Assembly (NCBI RefSeq): GCF_011440305.1 | Contig: NZ_JAAOIW010000026.1 | Coordinates: forward strand, 1 to 60,423 | Reading direction: 5' to 3' | From: Paenibacillus agricola | Lineage (GTDB): Bacteria > Bacillota > Bacilli > Paenibacillales > NBRC-103111 | DNA: 60,423 nt | Part shown: piece by piece, positions 9,965 through 19,034 of the stretch | How the letters are laid out: the number at the start of each line of letters is the position of its first letter | Numbering within the stretch: the first letter of the stretch is position 1 | The notes under the pieces: model-generated | The model's database searches: none | What the model was told of the DNA's origin: nothing | The model's input: the letters and a program-made list of their open reading frames with translations, nothing else | Made by a program: the position numbers and the translations under genes

Positions 9965-10891
9965 TTAAAAGGTGATGCTAACTTTCCAACGCTCCCGAAG
10001 CTTGAGGATCACCTCTTTTAATGGAGGGGCTTCTCGCAGTGCCATCTCTTTGCGGACTACTTCCTTCAATTCGTCCTGCTTCGCCTTCGAATCTTCTTGG
10101 CGCTCCCGAAGCTTGATGAAATATATATTACCGTTAAAAGAAATCGGCTTACTGACCTCGCCTACCTTTAATTGCTTTGCAGCATTTAATAAGACAGGTA
10201 CCATAAAAGGATCGTCCTCATCCAGCCAACCTAAGTCTCCGCCCTTATTGCGAGTTGCATCATCAAGTGAACGGTCTTTGGCGACCTGCGAGAAATCCAT
10301 CCCCTTGCTTAAATCCAACGCCACTTTGTCTGCATTTGCTTGGCTGCTTACCACGATTTGCTGGATTCTTAATAGCACAGGAGCTTTAAACTCATCAGGA
10401 TGGGCCTTAATATAGGCATCCACTTGTTCATTCGTAATGTTAATGGAGCGTGTGGCTAGCTTCTCTAGCAATAGTTTGCTGTATACATCCGTTCTTAGTG
10501 CCTCTTCTGAAAAGCCAAGCTGTTCTTTCATCGACTCATAAAATTGCTGTTCACTGTCATAGCCCTGTTGCATCCGTTTTAGCTCTTTATTAATTTCACT
10601 TTCTTCCACCGATATACCTTCTGCATGGCCTTCCATGCCAATAACTTCATGATCCACCATTTGATCTAACAGTTCCCGACCGTGCTTCTGCAATAATTGC
10701 TGCTTTAAATCCTCACTGGTAATAGTTTTCTCACCTATGGTCGCAATGATACGCCCAGCAGGCTTAGTCTGCTCTGGCTTCGCCTCGACAAGAGGCTTAT
10801 TAAACAGCGCGGCAAATAATACGGAGGAAAGGATGACAACGACAAGCAGCAAAAGTGCATTGACTCCCCACAATATCTTTACGTTTCGCAT
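9965..10891 (-). CDS. Membrane-anchored parvulin-type peptidyl-prolyl isomerase (YacD-like)
   Basis: An extracytoplasmic folding factor by family. The 308-residue protein has a cytoplasmic start, one membrane segment at about residues 8-30 with no lipobox Cys, a SurA/PrsA N-terminal-like helical region, and a PpiC domain at about 170-265 (LRIQQIVVSS, GGDLGWLDEDD, FNGNIYFIKL). It sits between hslO and cysK, exactly as yacD does in B. subtilis. It differs from the second parvulin in the window (32628-33752), which is a lipoprotein. The substrate is unknown. Confidence 0.87.
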   Translation of the reverse strand: MRNVKILWGVNALLLLVVVILSSVLFAALFNKPLVEAKPEQTKPAGRIIATIGEKTITSEDLKQQLLQKHGRELLDQMVDHEVIGMEGHAEGISVEESEINKELKRMQQGYDSEQQFYESMKEQLGFSEEALRTDVYSKLLLEKLATRSINITNEQVDAYIKAHPDEFKAPVLLRIQQIVVSSQANADKVALDLSKGMDFSQVAKDRSLDDATRNKGGDLGWLDEDDPFMVPVLLNAAKQLKVGEVSKPISFNGNIYFIKLRERQEDSKAKQDELKEVVRKEMALREAPPLKEVILKLRERWKVSITF

Positions 10892-10953
10892 TCCTTATCC
10901 CCTCGTAGGCTTACTTCTCCATGGAATTAAGCGTTTCCTGTATCCTAAATCTA

Positions 10954-11826
10954 TCATCGTAGCTCATTGATGATCGCGGTTAATTGCTCTTGGTCAAACT
11001 TATAAGATTCATTGCAATAATGGCATAAAACCTCTGCTTGGCCATCCTCTTGCAGCATCAGCTCAATTTCCTCGCGGCCTAACGAAATGATGGTTTGTTC
11101 CACCCGTTCTCTGGAGCATTTACAGCGGAATTGGATATCCACTTCGCCTAATACCTGTACACCAGGAAGAATACGATGCAAAATCTCATCTAGCGCCATT
11201 CCTTGGTTCAGCAATGTGGTAATCGGTTCAATTCGCGAAAGCTGTAATTCAATTAACGAAATATCTTCGTCCGTCAGTCCAGGCAGCAGTTGTATAACAA
11301 AGCCGCCAGCAGCCGTAACTGTATAATCCACCCCTACGAGTACTCCAAGTGCTACTGCCGAAGGTGTTTGCTCGGATTTGGCAAAATAATAAGTAAAGTC
11401 TTCAGCCAGCTCTCCTGAAACTAACGGAATATTACCGCGATAAGGCTCCTTAAGACCCAAATCTTTAATGATACTTAAAAAACCATCCACACCAATCGCC
11501 CCGGAAACATCCAGCTTGCCAATCTCATTCAGCGGTAAGTCCACTTGTGGATTTTGTACATAACCCCGGACATCGCCGTTAGCATTAGCATCTACAACCA
11601 CTTGGCCAATGGGGCCGCCACCTTGTACTAAAATCGTCAGCATCTCATCGCCTTTGAGCATCGCTCCCATAATGAGCCCAGCTGCCACGGTGCGCCCTAT
11701 AGCAGCCGTTGCTGTAGGGGTCATCCCATGGCGTTTGCTGATTTCATCTACAATGCCAGTTGCTCGAACGGCGAATGCCCTTACCTTACCTTCCATAGCG
11801 GTAGCTCTAATTAATTGGTCACGCAT
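10954..11826 (-). CDS. hslO: Redox-regulated chaperone Hsp33
   Basis: Holdase that protects unfolding proteins during oxidative stress. The 290 residues match the family. The N-terminal domain contains GRTVAAGLIMGAMLKGDE, and the C-terminal redox switch has CKC near 238-240 and CHYC near 271-274, the four zinc-binding cysteines that oxidise to activate the protein. Cytoplasmic. It lies between coaX and the membrane parvulin in the same direction; the 60-bp gaps show no terminator, so all probably share the nad operon transcript. Confidence 0.96.
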   Translation of the reverse strand: MRDQLIRATAMEGKVRAFAVRATGIVDEISKRHGMTPTATAAIGRTVAAGLIMGAMLKGDEMLTILVQGGGPIGQVVVDANANGDVRGYVQNPQVDLPLNEIGKLDVSGAIGVDGFLSIIKDLGLKEPYRGNIPLVSGELAEDFTYYFAKSEQTPSAVALGVLVGVDYTVTAAGGFVIQLLPGLTDEDISLIELQLSRIEPITTLLNQGMALDEILHRILPGVQVLGEVDIQFRCKCSRERVEQTIISLGREEIELMLQEDGQAEVLCHYCNESYKFDQEQLTAIINELR

Positions 11827-11883
11827 CGTTTGCCCTTTCTTTGTAGACCAGATTTTATGTTCGATTTCATTTGATATTCCTAT

Positions 11884-12648
11884 TCATTGGTTGCGTTCAT
11901 AAATGATTTGTAAGCCCTGTAAGGTCAGCAATGGATTCACGGTTTCAATAGTGCGGGACTCCTTCGCAATTAAATCAGCTAGCCCGCCTGTCGCCACTAC
12001 CTTAGGATGATTTCCGAATTCTTCGCGAATGCGCCCCACGATCCCGTCCACCTGCCCAGCAAAACCGAAAATAATGCCAGCCTGCATCGACGATACAGTA
12101 TTGCGGCCTACTACACTCTTGGGCCTTACTAGTTCTATACGTGGCAGCTTCGCAGCACGTTGGTACAAGGCTTCCGTCGAGATACCAATTCCTGGAGCTA
12201 CGGCTCCTCCAATATATTGCCCTGCTTCATCTATGTAATCAAAGGTTGTTGCCGTGCCAAAATCAACAACAATACAGGGCGGGCCGTATAACTCTATGGC
12301 TGCTACAGCATTCACAATCCGGTCAGCCCCGACTTCACGGGGATTCTCATAACGAATATTCAATCCGGTTTTCACACCTGGACCTACAATCAGAGGTGCT
12401 TTCTTAACATATTTTAAACATAATTGCTCTAATACAAACATTAAAGGTGGCACTACCGAAGATATAATGACACCTTCTACCTGAGCCAGACCAATTCCTG
12501 CATGCTGGAACAAATTATACATCATCATCCCATATTCATCAGCTGTTGAAGAGCGATTGGTGCTCAATCGCCAATCATGCAGCAAGCGTTTGCCTTCATA
12601 GAGTCCAAGCACGATGTTGGTATTCCCTACATCAATGACCAAAATCAT
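11884..12648 (-). CDS. coaX: Type III pantothenate kinase
   Basis: ATP-dependent phosphorylation of pantothenate, the first step of coenzyme A synthesis; type III enzymes need a monovalent cation and are not inhibited by CoA. The 254 residues belong to the ASKHA fold: phosphate-1 motif [10 protein letters not shown] (6-15), [11 protein letters not shown] (about 107-117) with the catalytic Asp, [12 protein letters not shown], and GGAVAPGI. The ATG overlaps the nadC stop (ATGA), coupling it to the NAD operon. Confidence 0.95.
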   Translation of the reverse strand: MILVIDVGNTNIVLGLYEGKRLLHDWRLSTNRSSTADEYGMMMYNLFQHAGIGLAQVEGVIISSVVPPLMFVLEQLCLKYVKKAPLIVGPGVKTGLNIRYENPREVGADRIVNAVAAIELYGPPCIVVDFGTATTFDYIDEAGQYIGGAVAPGIGISTEALYQRAAKLPRIELVRPKSVVGRNTVSSMQAGIIFGFAGQVDGIVGRIREEFGNHPKVVATGGLADLIAKESRTIETVNPLLTLQGLQIIYERNQ

Positions 12649-13517
12649 GATTGCACTCCTTTTTGCGCATTTAAATCAAGACTAATATCCAACGCGTTAA
12701 CGGAATACGTTAAGCGGCCGACAGAAATAATATCTACACCAGTTTCGGCTATGCCCCTCACTGTCTCCAATGTTACCGAGCCTGATGCTTCTATCACAAT
12801 ATGCGGAGCTGTCGATTTAATATGCATAACCGCTGCACGCATTTGATCATTCGTCATATTGTCCAGCATAATGATATCGGGCTGAGCAGACAAAGCCAAC
12901 TCCAGCTGTTCAGTGCACTCGACCTCAATCTCGATTTTCATCGTATGGGGGATTTGCTCCCTTGCAGCACGAATAGCCTCAGCTACTCCACCAGAGCCTT
13001 TAATATGATTGTCCTTAATCATTACCGCGTCAAATAAGCCAAAGCGGTGGTTATGGCCACCCCCCACACGAACCGCGTATTTCTCCAGCAACCGGTGCCC
13101 CGGTGTTGTTTTTCGTGTATCCACGAGCCGGACAGGCAAACCTTCCAAAGCGTCGACAAATTGCCTTGTCCTTGTAGCAATCCCGGACATCCGCTGCATC
13201 AGGTTAAGCGCCAGCCTTTCGCCAAGTAAAATATGGCGGGTACTGCCCGAAACCTCGGCCAGCACCATGCCTTTGGTGACAGCTTGCCCCTCCACTACCT
13301 GGGCCTCGAAGCGAAGCTCAGGGTTAACTAGGGCAAATACGGCTGCAGCAATGGGAAGTCCAGCCACAATTCCTGATTCCTTGACATGGATAATACCTTT
13401 GGAACGATGGTCACCTACAATTGTCGTCATGGTTGTAACATCGCCCATACCGATATCTTCCTCCAGCCAAAGCTGGAGGTTTTTTTTAATTAATTCCGTT
13501 TGTAGCTCGTACATCAT
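12645..13517 (-). CDS. nadC: Nicotinate-nucleotide pyrophosphorylase (quinolinate phosphoribosyltransferase)
   Basis: Converts quinolinate and PRPP to nicotinate mononucleotide, the third step of de novo NAD synthesis. About 290 residues: [10 protein letters not shown] near the N terminus, [16 protein letters not shown], the PRPP/quinolinate-binding [26 protein letters not shown] and [11 protein letters not shown] 13517 is chosen because GGAGGTG sits 7 bases upstream; a longer frame runs to 13583 inside nadB without such a site. The start overlaps nadB by 32 bp. Confidence 0.95.
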   Translation of the reverse strand: MMYELQTELIKKNLQLWLEEDIGMGDVTTMTTIVGDHRSKGIIHVKESGIVAGLPIAAAVFALVNPELRFEAQVVEGQAVTKGMVLAEVSGSTRHILLGERLALNLMQRMSGIATRTRQFVDALEGLPVRLVDTRKTTPGHRLLEKYAVRVGGGHNHRFGLFDAVMIKDNHIKGSGGVAEAIRAAREQIPHTMKIEIEVECTEQLELALSAQPDIIMLDNMTNDQMRAAVMHIKSTAPHIVIEASGSVTLETVRGIAETGVDIISVGRLTYSVNALDISLDLNAQKGVQS

Positions 13518-15120
13518 CGATTTGCACCTCCGTAATCCCATTTTCACGGCTGAACACGGTATGTTTTCTCCAAACCTGGTCATCCTTCTCAGGAAAATCG
13601 TCCCTGTAGTGTCCCCCGCGGCTTTCTTTTCTAATCAATGCCGCTTCTGTCGTCAAAAGCGCACAAGTCAACAAATTAGCGAACTCGAAATCCTCGCGTT
13701 TGGTTAAGCTAGTTTCAAAAATGGATAATTGCCGCTTAAGCTCCTCATAACCCTTCTCAAGACCTTTCGCATTACGCTTTAGGCCTACATAACGAAGCAT
13801 AATCTTTTGCAGCTTTAGCCTTTTTTCAACGATAGGCTGCTTGGCGTGCTCATTTCTGGTGCTAGATTGCTCGGCAGCAGGAACCAACTCGATCGGTGAT
13901 AATTTGTCGATGCGCTCCAAGATTCGGCGCCCGAATACAATCGCCTCAGATAAGGAATTGCTAGCCAAACGGTTAGCTCCATGCACACCAGTTGACGATA
14001 CTTCTCCACAAGCAAATAAACGGGCTATTGCTGTTTCGCCATAAAGATCGGTTTTAACGCCACCCATCATATAATGGGCAGCCGGAGCAACCGGAACCCA
14101 ATCCGAGGACAAGTCCAAGCCATAGCTTAAACAAAACTCATATATAGTGGGAAAGCGATGCTTCACGGTTTCTTCCGATTCGTGGGTAAAATCAATATAA
14201 ACAAAGGTCGACTTGGTTTGCTCCATCTCGTCTACTATAGCTCGTGCCACAATATCCCGTGGTGCAAGCTCTAGCTGAGGATGGTACTTCTCCATAAACC
14301 GTTCACCCAAAATATTGCGTAGGATGGCGCCTTCTCCACGTACTGCCTCCGACACTAAAAAGCGTGGGGCTCCTGGATAACAAAGTGCTGTAGGATGGAA
14401 TTGAATAAATTCAACGTCTTGAATGAGTGCTCCAGCACGATAAGCAATGGCAATTCCGTCACCGGTTGCTATCTCCGGATTCGTTGTATACCGGTATAGC
14501 TGCCCTGCTCCGCCTGTACACAGGATCGTCGCATTTGCTCTGACAACTACTCTTTGTCCTCCAGGCTTCTGTACCAATGCCCCGAAGCATTCCCCATTCT
14601 CTGTAATCAGGTCGATTATAAAGTGGTCGTCCCAAATTTCTATGTTCGGATCCAGCTTTGTTTTCTCCGACAAGGATCTTACGATTTCTGCGCCTGTAGC
14701 ATCTCCATGGGCATGTAAAATACGCCGATGGCTATGCGCACCTTCTCTGGTTAGAGCGAACTCTCCGTCCTCAAGGTCAAACTGGGTACCCATCTTGATC
14801 AAATCCCTGACACCTGCTGGACCTTCATGCACCAACACATCAACAGCCTCGTGTGAGCAGAGCCCTGCACCAGCTACAAGCGTATCATGTAGATGGTAAT
14901 CCGGTGAATCATCATCTGCTATAACAGCCGCTATGCCCCCCTGAGCGTAGCGTGTGTTGCTGTCCAGCAACGACTTCTTCGTCACCATAAGCACACTGTA
15001 ATTTTCACTTGCCTTAATCGCGGTAAAAAGACCGGCGATTCCAGCGCCGATCACCATTACATCAATATGAACTTGCGGCAGCTTGTTGATGTCAAAGTCA
15101 ACTAAATAACGTGGTATCAT
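13486..15120 (-). CDS. nadB: L-aspartate oxidase
   Basis: FAD enzyme oxidising L-aspartate to iminoaspartate, the first step of de novo NAD synthesis. About 544 residues of the succinate dehydrogenase/fumarate reductase flavoprotein family: dinucleotide-binding VIGAGIAGLFTAI near 23-35, NTRYAQGGIAAV, HSHRRILHAHGDATG, FIQFHPTAL, SEAVRGEGAILRN, the catalytic-base segment LAPRDIVARAI, and HGANRLASNSLSEAIVFG. ATG 15120 has AAAGTGAG at good distance; a GTG at 15132 is a weaker alternative. It is placed directly after nadA, as expected for the quinolinate synthase partner. Confidence 0.96.
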   Translation of the reverse strand: MIPRYLVDFDINKLPQVHIDVMVIGAGIAGLFTAIKASENYSVLMVTKKSLLDSNTRYAQGGIAAVIADDDSPDYHLHDTLVAGAGLCSHEAVDVLVHEGPAGVRDLIKMGTQFDLEDGEFALTREGAHSHRRILHAHGDATGAEIVRSLSEKTKLDPNIEIWDDHFIIDLITENGECFGALVQKPGGQRVVVRANATILCTGGAGQLYRYTTNPEIATGDGIAIAYRAGALIQDVEFIQFHPTALCYPGAPRFLVSEAVRGEGAILRNILGERFMEKYHPQLELAPRDIVARAIVDEMEQTKSTFVYIDFTHESEETVKHRFPTIYEFCLSYGLDLSSDWVPVAPAAHYMMGGVKTDLYGETAIARLFACGEVSSTGVHGANRLASNSLSEAIVFGRRILERIDKLSPIELVPAAEQSSTRNEHAKQPIVEKRLKLQKIMLRYVGLKRNAKGLEKGYEELKRQLSIFETSLTKREDFEFANLLTCALLTTEAALIRKESRGGHYRDDFPEKDDQVWRKHTVFSRENGITEVQIDDVRATNGIN

Positions 15121-15170
15121 GAGTACACTCACTTTCTTCTATGCCAAAGAAGGGAATTAGGTAACGCTTG

Positions 15171-16109
15171 CTATTTAACTAGCAGCATGCGTTCCAAAGA
15201 AGCTCGGGCCTGATCAGCAATATGGGGCGGTACATAAATTTGCGGTTGCATGGTTTCAAGACAGCGAACAACCTTTTTCAAATTGTTCACCTTCATGTTC
15301 GGACAGACCAAATATTTAGTCGCAAAGCGGAATGTTTTGTTCGGGCTATCTAATCTTAGCTGATACCCCGTGCCGTCCTCCGTCCCTACAATAAACTCCT
15401 GATGCTCGGATTCCTTGCAGTATTTAATAATCGCTGTAGTGCTTCCAACGAAATCGCCCAGCTTGACTACTTCCGGACGGCACTCAGGATGTACAACGAA
15501 TTTAGCATTGGGGTACTGCGCTTTCATTTCTTCTACATCTTTGACGGTCAACATGTCATGAGTGTTGCAATAACCTTCCCAAATGATCATTTTTTTCTTA
15601 GTAAATTTCGAAACATAGTCACCGAGATTTTTGTCTGGAACCCAGATAATTTCATCGGAGTCTACAGATTCAATAACTTTAATGGCGTTAGCCGAGGTAC
15701 AGCAAATGTCGGTTTCTGATTTCACATCTGCTGAAGTGTTAATATAAGCGACAACCTTGGCATTAGGATGCTGTTTCTTCAAAGCACGCAGACCATCGAC
15801 ATTAACCATATCGGCCATAGGACAGCCTGCGCGTTCGTCTGGTATTAGTACCGTTTTATTAGGAGCTAGAATTTTTGCGCTTTCACCCATGAAGTGAACC
15901 CCACAGAATACAATGACATCTGCATCTGTCGTAGTTGCTTTTTGTGCTAAAAGAAAGGAATCGCCTCGAAAGTCAGCTACTTCCTGAATTTCATCTCTTT
16001 GATAATAATGAGCCAAAATAATCGCGTTGCGCTCCTTTTTTAATTGAAGAATACGCTCCTTTAACTCGCGCTTCTGCTCTTCCTTCCGTTCTAAAGCTAA
16101 AGCTTCCAT
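15171..16109 (-). CDS. nadA: Quinolinate synthase
   Basis: Condenses iminoaspartate with dihydroxyacetone phosphate to quinolinate using a [4Fe-4S] cluster. The 312-residue form has IILAHYYQRDEIQEVAD near 30-46 and the three expected cluster cysteines in VIVFCGVHFMGESAK (Cys near 89), WEGYCNTHD and YLVCPNMKVN. GCPMADMV and HPECRPEV are further family marks. First gene of nadABC-coaX-hslO; a sigma-A promoter and a symmetric element lie upstream. B. subtilis keeps nadABC elsewhere (with nifS/nadR), so its place between ftsH and coaX is a lineage feature. Confidence 0.96.
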   Translation of the reverse strand: MEALALERKEEQKRELKERILQLKKERNAIILAHYYQRDEIQEVADFRGDSFLLAQKATTTDADVIVFCGVHFMGESAKILAPNKTVLIPDERAGCPMADMVNVDGLRALKKQHPNAKVVAYINTSADVKSETDICCTSANAIKVIESVDSDEIIWVPDKNLGDYVSKFTKKKMIIWEGYCNTHDMLTVKDVEEMKAQYPNAKFVVHPECRPEVVKLGDFVGSTTAIIKYCKESEHQEFIVGTEDGTGYQLRLDSPNKTFRFATKYLVCPNMKVNNLKKVVRCLETMQPQIYVPPHIADQARASLERMLLVK

Positions 16110-16178
16110 AATAAACGCCTTCCTTTCTTACATCAGAATGTATAAGTACTCAGCAAAGCTTAGCCATTCGAAAAGTAT

Positions 16179-16194
16179 GTGAAAATGTTCACAT
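16179..16194. promoter_or_regulatory. Palindromic operator candidate upstream of nadA
   Basis: TGTGAA-AATG-TTCACA is a perfect 6-bp-arm inverted repeat lying about 22 bp downstream of the -10 element of the nadA promoter, where a repressor would block transcription. Regulation of nad genes by a niacin-responsive repressor (NiaR/YrxA) is known in Firmicutes; that this is its site is inference. Confidence 0.4.
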
Positions 16195-16215
16195 TTACGT
16201 TAGAGATTTACACCT

Positions 16216-16244
16216 AATTTACACAACATCCCTGTTTGTGTCAA
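16216..16244 (-). promoter_or_regulatory. nadA promoter (sigma-A type)
   Basis: Minus-strand TTGACA (16239-16244), 17-bp spacer, TAAATT (16216-16221). The -35/spacer region includes an imperfect inverted repeat ACACAA-N8-TTGTGT. Confidence 0.6.
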
Positions 16245-16257
16245 TGCTCAAATAACT

Positions 16258-16400
16258 TCAAAAAAGCACTCATGCTCGCCTGGTGCTCAGTATCGCGGCT
16301 CTACCCCGCTTTTGCACCTGATTGCTATCACCCTTGCCAGGAACTGGGTATGCGAATTTTCACTACTGCCATAATGAGCGAGCTTTTTGGACCTTGATCA
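16258..16400 (-). ncRNA. Possible structured RNA of unknown family, attenuator-like
   Basis: Fills most of the 350-bp gap between ftsH and nadA. On the minus strand the RNA could close with GCTCGC (near 16389-16394) pairing to GCGAGC (near 16274-16279). Inside are the hairpins CCAG-TTC-CTGG and GCGG-GGTAGAG-CCGC, the latter enclosed by GGTGC/GCACC. The 3' end offers an alternative hairpin AGCAC-N13-GTGCT followed by TTTTTT, which competes with the GGTGC/GCACC pairing. I could not match it to any riboswitch family I know. It follows the ftsH terminator and ends just before the nadA promoter. Existence of the RNA is inference. Confidence 0.3.
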
Positions 16401-16402
16401 AC

Positions 16403-16438
16403 AACAAAGCCGGTAGCACTTGAATAGGCTACCGGCTC
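16403..16438 (-). terminator. Intrinsic terminator after ftsH
   Basis: Minus-strand hairpin with arms AGCCGGTAGC and GCTACCGGCT, then TTTGTTG, starting 23 bp after the ftsH stop. Confidence 0.85.
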
Positions 16439-16460
16439 GTTATTAACCCTTTAATCAGGA

Positions 16461-18401
16461 TTATTTATTAGGATCTTCATCAATAACAACAGGCTTATCC
16501 AGATCGATTTTATTCGTTTCTGTTGTTGAATCTTTGCCTTGAATATTGACTTTGACATCAATTACCACATCGTCTAGCTTGCCTTTGTCGATCAACTGTA
16601 TAATTTGATCCTTTTCCAGAATCTCTTTTACAATCAAAGTCTCCGCTACCAAACGAACCTGGTCTGCATATTTCTCCAAGGTTTCTTTGGCTTTGGCATA
16701 ACAGCTGCGAATGATGGTTTGCATTTCTTGGTCAATTTCATAAGCAATGGCATCACTGTAGTTCTGCTCATGGCCAATGTCACGACCTAAGAATACCTGC
16801 CCTTGAACGTTACCAAACTGCATCGGTCCAAGCTTGTCGCTCATTCCGTATTCCATGATCATCTTACGTACAATGGTAGTTGCACGTTGGAAGTCACTGT
16901 AAGCTCCAGTTCCGATTTGTCCGATGAACAATTCCTCTGCTACCCGACCGGCTAATAGCCCTGTTACCTTGTCAAGTAATTCAGTCTTCGTATTCATCAT
17001 CTTATCTTCGCCTTCTTTAGGAAGCATCATGACGTAGCCGCCTGCGCGCCCCCGTGGAATGATGGTTACCTTATGCACCATATCGGCATTTTCTATATGG
17101 TACCCAACAATGGTATGCCCCGCTTCATGGAAAGCCACCATGCGCTTCTCACGTTCACTGATGACCCGATTCTTCTTCTGAGTACCTACAACCACACGGT
17201 CAAATGCTTCGTCTAGCTCACCCATCGAAATATCTTTACGGTTACGGCGTGCAGCGATCAATGCCGCTTCATTTAACAGGTTCTCTAAATCAGCGCCTGT
17301 GAAGCCAGTTGTAAAACGAGCAATTGTTTCCAATTTCACGTCTTTGTTTAACGGTTTATTGCGTGCATGAACCTTCAATACTTCTTCGCGGCCTTTTACA
17401 TCTGGTCGGTCAACCGTAATTTGCCGGTCAAAACGTCCTGGACGCAAGAGCGCCGGATCGAGAATATCAGGGCGGTTCGTAGCGGCTACAATGATAATAC
17501 CTTCGTTTGCGCCAAAACCATCCATTTCTACAAGCAATTGGTTAAGCGTCTGCTCCCGCTCATCATGTCCGCCGCCTAATCCAGCGCCACGTTGACGGCC
17601 TACAGCATCAATTTCATCAATAAAGATAATACAAGGAGCGTTTTTCTTGGCATTCTCGAACAAGTCGCGAACCCGCGATGCACCAACACCTACAAACATT
17701 TCCACAAAATCAGATCCACTAATACTGAAGAACGGCACACCCGCTTCGCCTGCTACAGCACGTGCAAGCAAGGTTTTCCCTGTTCCCGGAGGACCATTCA
17801 GCAATACACCTTTAGGAATTCTCGCGCCTACTGCAGCGAATTTCCGAGGATCCTTCAAAAATTCAACAACCTCAATTAATTCCTGCTTCTCTTCGTCTGC
17901 CCCCGCAACGTCTTCAAAGGTTACGCGCTTCTTCTCTTCGTTATATAATTTTGCGCGGCTTTTTCCGAAATTCATTACTTTTCCGCCGCCACCCTGTGCG
18001 TTGTTCAACAAAAAGAAGAACAGGATGAAAATAATGACGAACGGAATAATGGAGGTAAGGAAGCTAATCCAAACGTTGTCCCCTTCCATCTTCTCAATAG
18101 TAATGTTCGGCACTTCAGACTTTTCAAACATCTGGATAACTTCTTGGTCAAAGGGCGCACGAGTCTCGAAATTCTTCTTATCCGGCAAGGGCGCATTTTT
18201 ATATTTCCCGCGAACCAAGTATGTATATCCGTCAAATTTGACATTGACTGAGTCCACATTTTTCTCTATTAAGGCCTGTCGGAGCTTATCGTAACTAATA
18301 ACGTCTTTCTGTTCATTCTGCGTGCTAATAAAGTGAACGATACCGACGGTGACCAAAAAAATGAGCAAATAAAAACCTGTATTGCGTATAATTCGGTTCA
18401 T
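16461..18401 (-). CDS. ftsH: ATP-dependent zinc metalloprotease FtsH
   Basis: Membrane-anchored hexameric AAA+ protease that degrades misfolded membrane proteins and regulators. The 646 residues show membrane helices at about 9-26 and 111-133 flanking an extracytoplasmic domain, Walker A GPPGTGKT at 203-210, Walker [10 protein letters not shown] at about 258-266, the second-region-of-homology segment [20 protein letters not shown], and the zinc-protease motif HEAGH at 425-429. The acidic, flexible C-terminal tail is normal. AGAGGAGG precedes the ATG. A sigma-A promoter lies just upstream and a strong terminator follows, so it is its own transcription unit downstream of tilS-hprT. Confidence 0.98.
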   Translation of the reverse strand: MNRIIRNTGFYLLIFLVTVGIVHFISTQNEQKDVISYDKLRQALIEKNVDSVNVKFDGYTYLVRGKYKNAPLPDKKNFETRAPFDQEVIQMFEKSEVPNITIEKMEGDNVWISFLTSIIPFVIIFILFFFLLNNAQGGGGKVMNFGKSRAKLYNEEKKRVTFEDVAGADEEKQELIEVVEFLKDPRKFAAVGARIPKGVLLNGPPGTGKTLLARAVAGEAGVPFFSISGSDFVEMFVGVGASRVRDLFENAKKNAPCIIFIDEIDAVGRQRGAGLGGGHDEREQTLNQLLVEMDGFGANEGIIIVAATNRPDILDPALLRPGRFDRQITVDRPDVKGREEVLKVHARNKPLNKDVKLETIARFTTGFTGADLENLLNEAALIAARRNRKDISMGELDEAFDRVVVGTQKKNRVISEREKRMVAFHEAGHTIVGYHIENADMVHKVTIIPRGRAGGYVMMLPKEGEDKMMNTKTELLDKVTGLLAGRVAEELFIGQIGTGAYSDFQRATTIVRKMIMEYGMSDKLGPMQFGNVQGQVFLGRDIGHEQNYSDAIAYEIDQEMQTIIRSCYAKAKETLEKYADQVRLVAETLIVKEILEKDQIIQLIDKGKLDDVVIDVKVNIQGKDSTTETNKIDLDKPVVIDEDPNK

Positions 18402-18433
18402 CCCTTACCTCCTCTCAAACGGCAACTTTGTTT

Positions 18434-18463
18434 ATTGTACCACAGCAAGTCTGGGCATAACAA
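18434..18463 (-). promoter_or_regulatory. ftsH promoter (sigma-A type)
   Basis: Minus-strand TTGTTA (18458-18463), 18-bp spacer, TACAAT (18434-18439), placed in the 68-bp gap between hprT and ftsH. Transcription would begin about 25 bp upstream of the ftsH ATG. Confidence 0.6.
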
Positions 18464-18469
18464 GAAATG

Positions 18470-19009
18470 CTAATGTGAGTAAACTTCCGGCTTTAAAATC
18501 CCGACATAAGGCAAATTACGATACTTTTCCGCATAGTCAAGTCCATACCCAACAACAAAAGCATCCGGAATGCTGAATCCTTTATAGTCTGCTTCCAAAT
18601 CGGTTGTTCTACGCGCTGGCTTATCAAATAATGCAGCGACCGTAATGGATAATGCATTGCGACGCTCCAGCACATCGATTAGATAGCTAAGCGTGAGTCC
18701 ACTGTCGATAATATCTTCAACAATAATAATATGCCGACCTTCCACAGGTACATCCAAATCCTTCACGATCTTGACAACCCCTGAGGACTTCGTCGATTGT
18801 CCATAGCTTGAAACCGCCATGAAATCAAGCTCTAAGGGAATCGTCATTTTTTTCACCAGGTCTGCCATGAATATAAAGGCACCCTTTAATACACAAATAA
18901 CTAGCGGATTACGCCCATCAAAATCATGGCTTAGTAGCTCCCCCATCTCCTTTACCTTTTCTTGAATGTCTTGTTCACTGTAAAGTATTTCGAGAATGTC
19001 GTTTTGCAA
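18470..19009 (-). CDS. hprT: Hypoxanthine phosphoribosyltransferase
   Basis: Salvages hypoxanthine and guanine to IMP and GMP with PRPP. About 179 residues. The PRPP-binding motif IIIVEDIIDSGLTLSYL (about 96-112) and the flexible-loop segment SSYGQSTKSSGVV are clear. The start is taken as TTG 19009, with AGGAGG 7 bases before it; the longer frame to 19033 would place the ribosome site inside the coding sequence. Gene order tilS-hprT-ftsH is conserved in Firmicutes; in B. subtilis TilS and HprT also form a regulatory complex at ftsH, which may hold here. Confidence 0.95.
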   Translation of the reverse strand: MQNDILEILYSEQDIQEKVKEMGELLSHDFDGRNPLVICVLKGAFIFMADLVKKMTIPLELDFMAVSSYGQSTKSSGVVKIVKDLDVPVEGRHIIIVEDIIDSGLTLSYLIDVLERRNALSITVAALFDKPARRTTDLEADYKGFSIPDAFVVGYGLDYAEKYRNLPYVGILKPEVYSH

Positions 19010-19034
19010 CAGAGAACCTCCTACTGAAATCAAA

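Noticed and set aside
13009-13707. 232-codon plus-strand frame opposite nadC/nadB
   Set aside because: Antisense to two well-conserved overlapping genes; no ribosome site and no domain.
16258-16400. Known riboswitch (c-di-GMP, TPP, lysine, T-box, THF) upstream of nadA
   Set aside because: I compared the core sequences I know for these classes and none fits; listed instead as an unassigned candidate.
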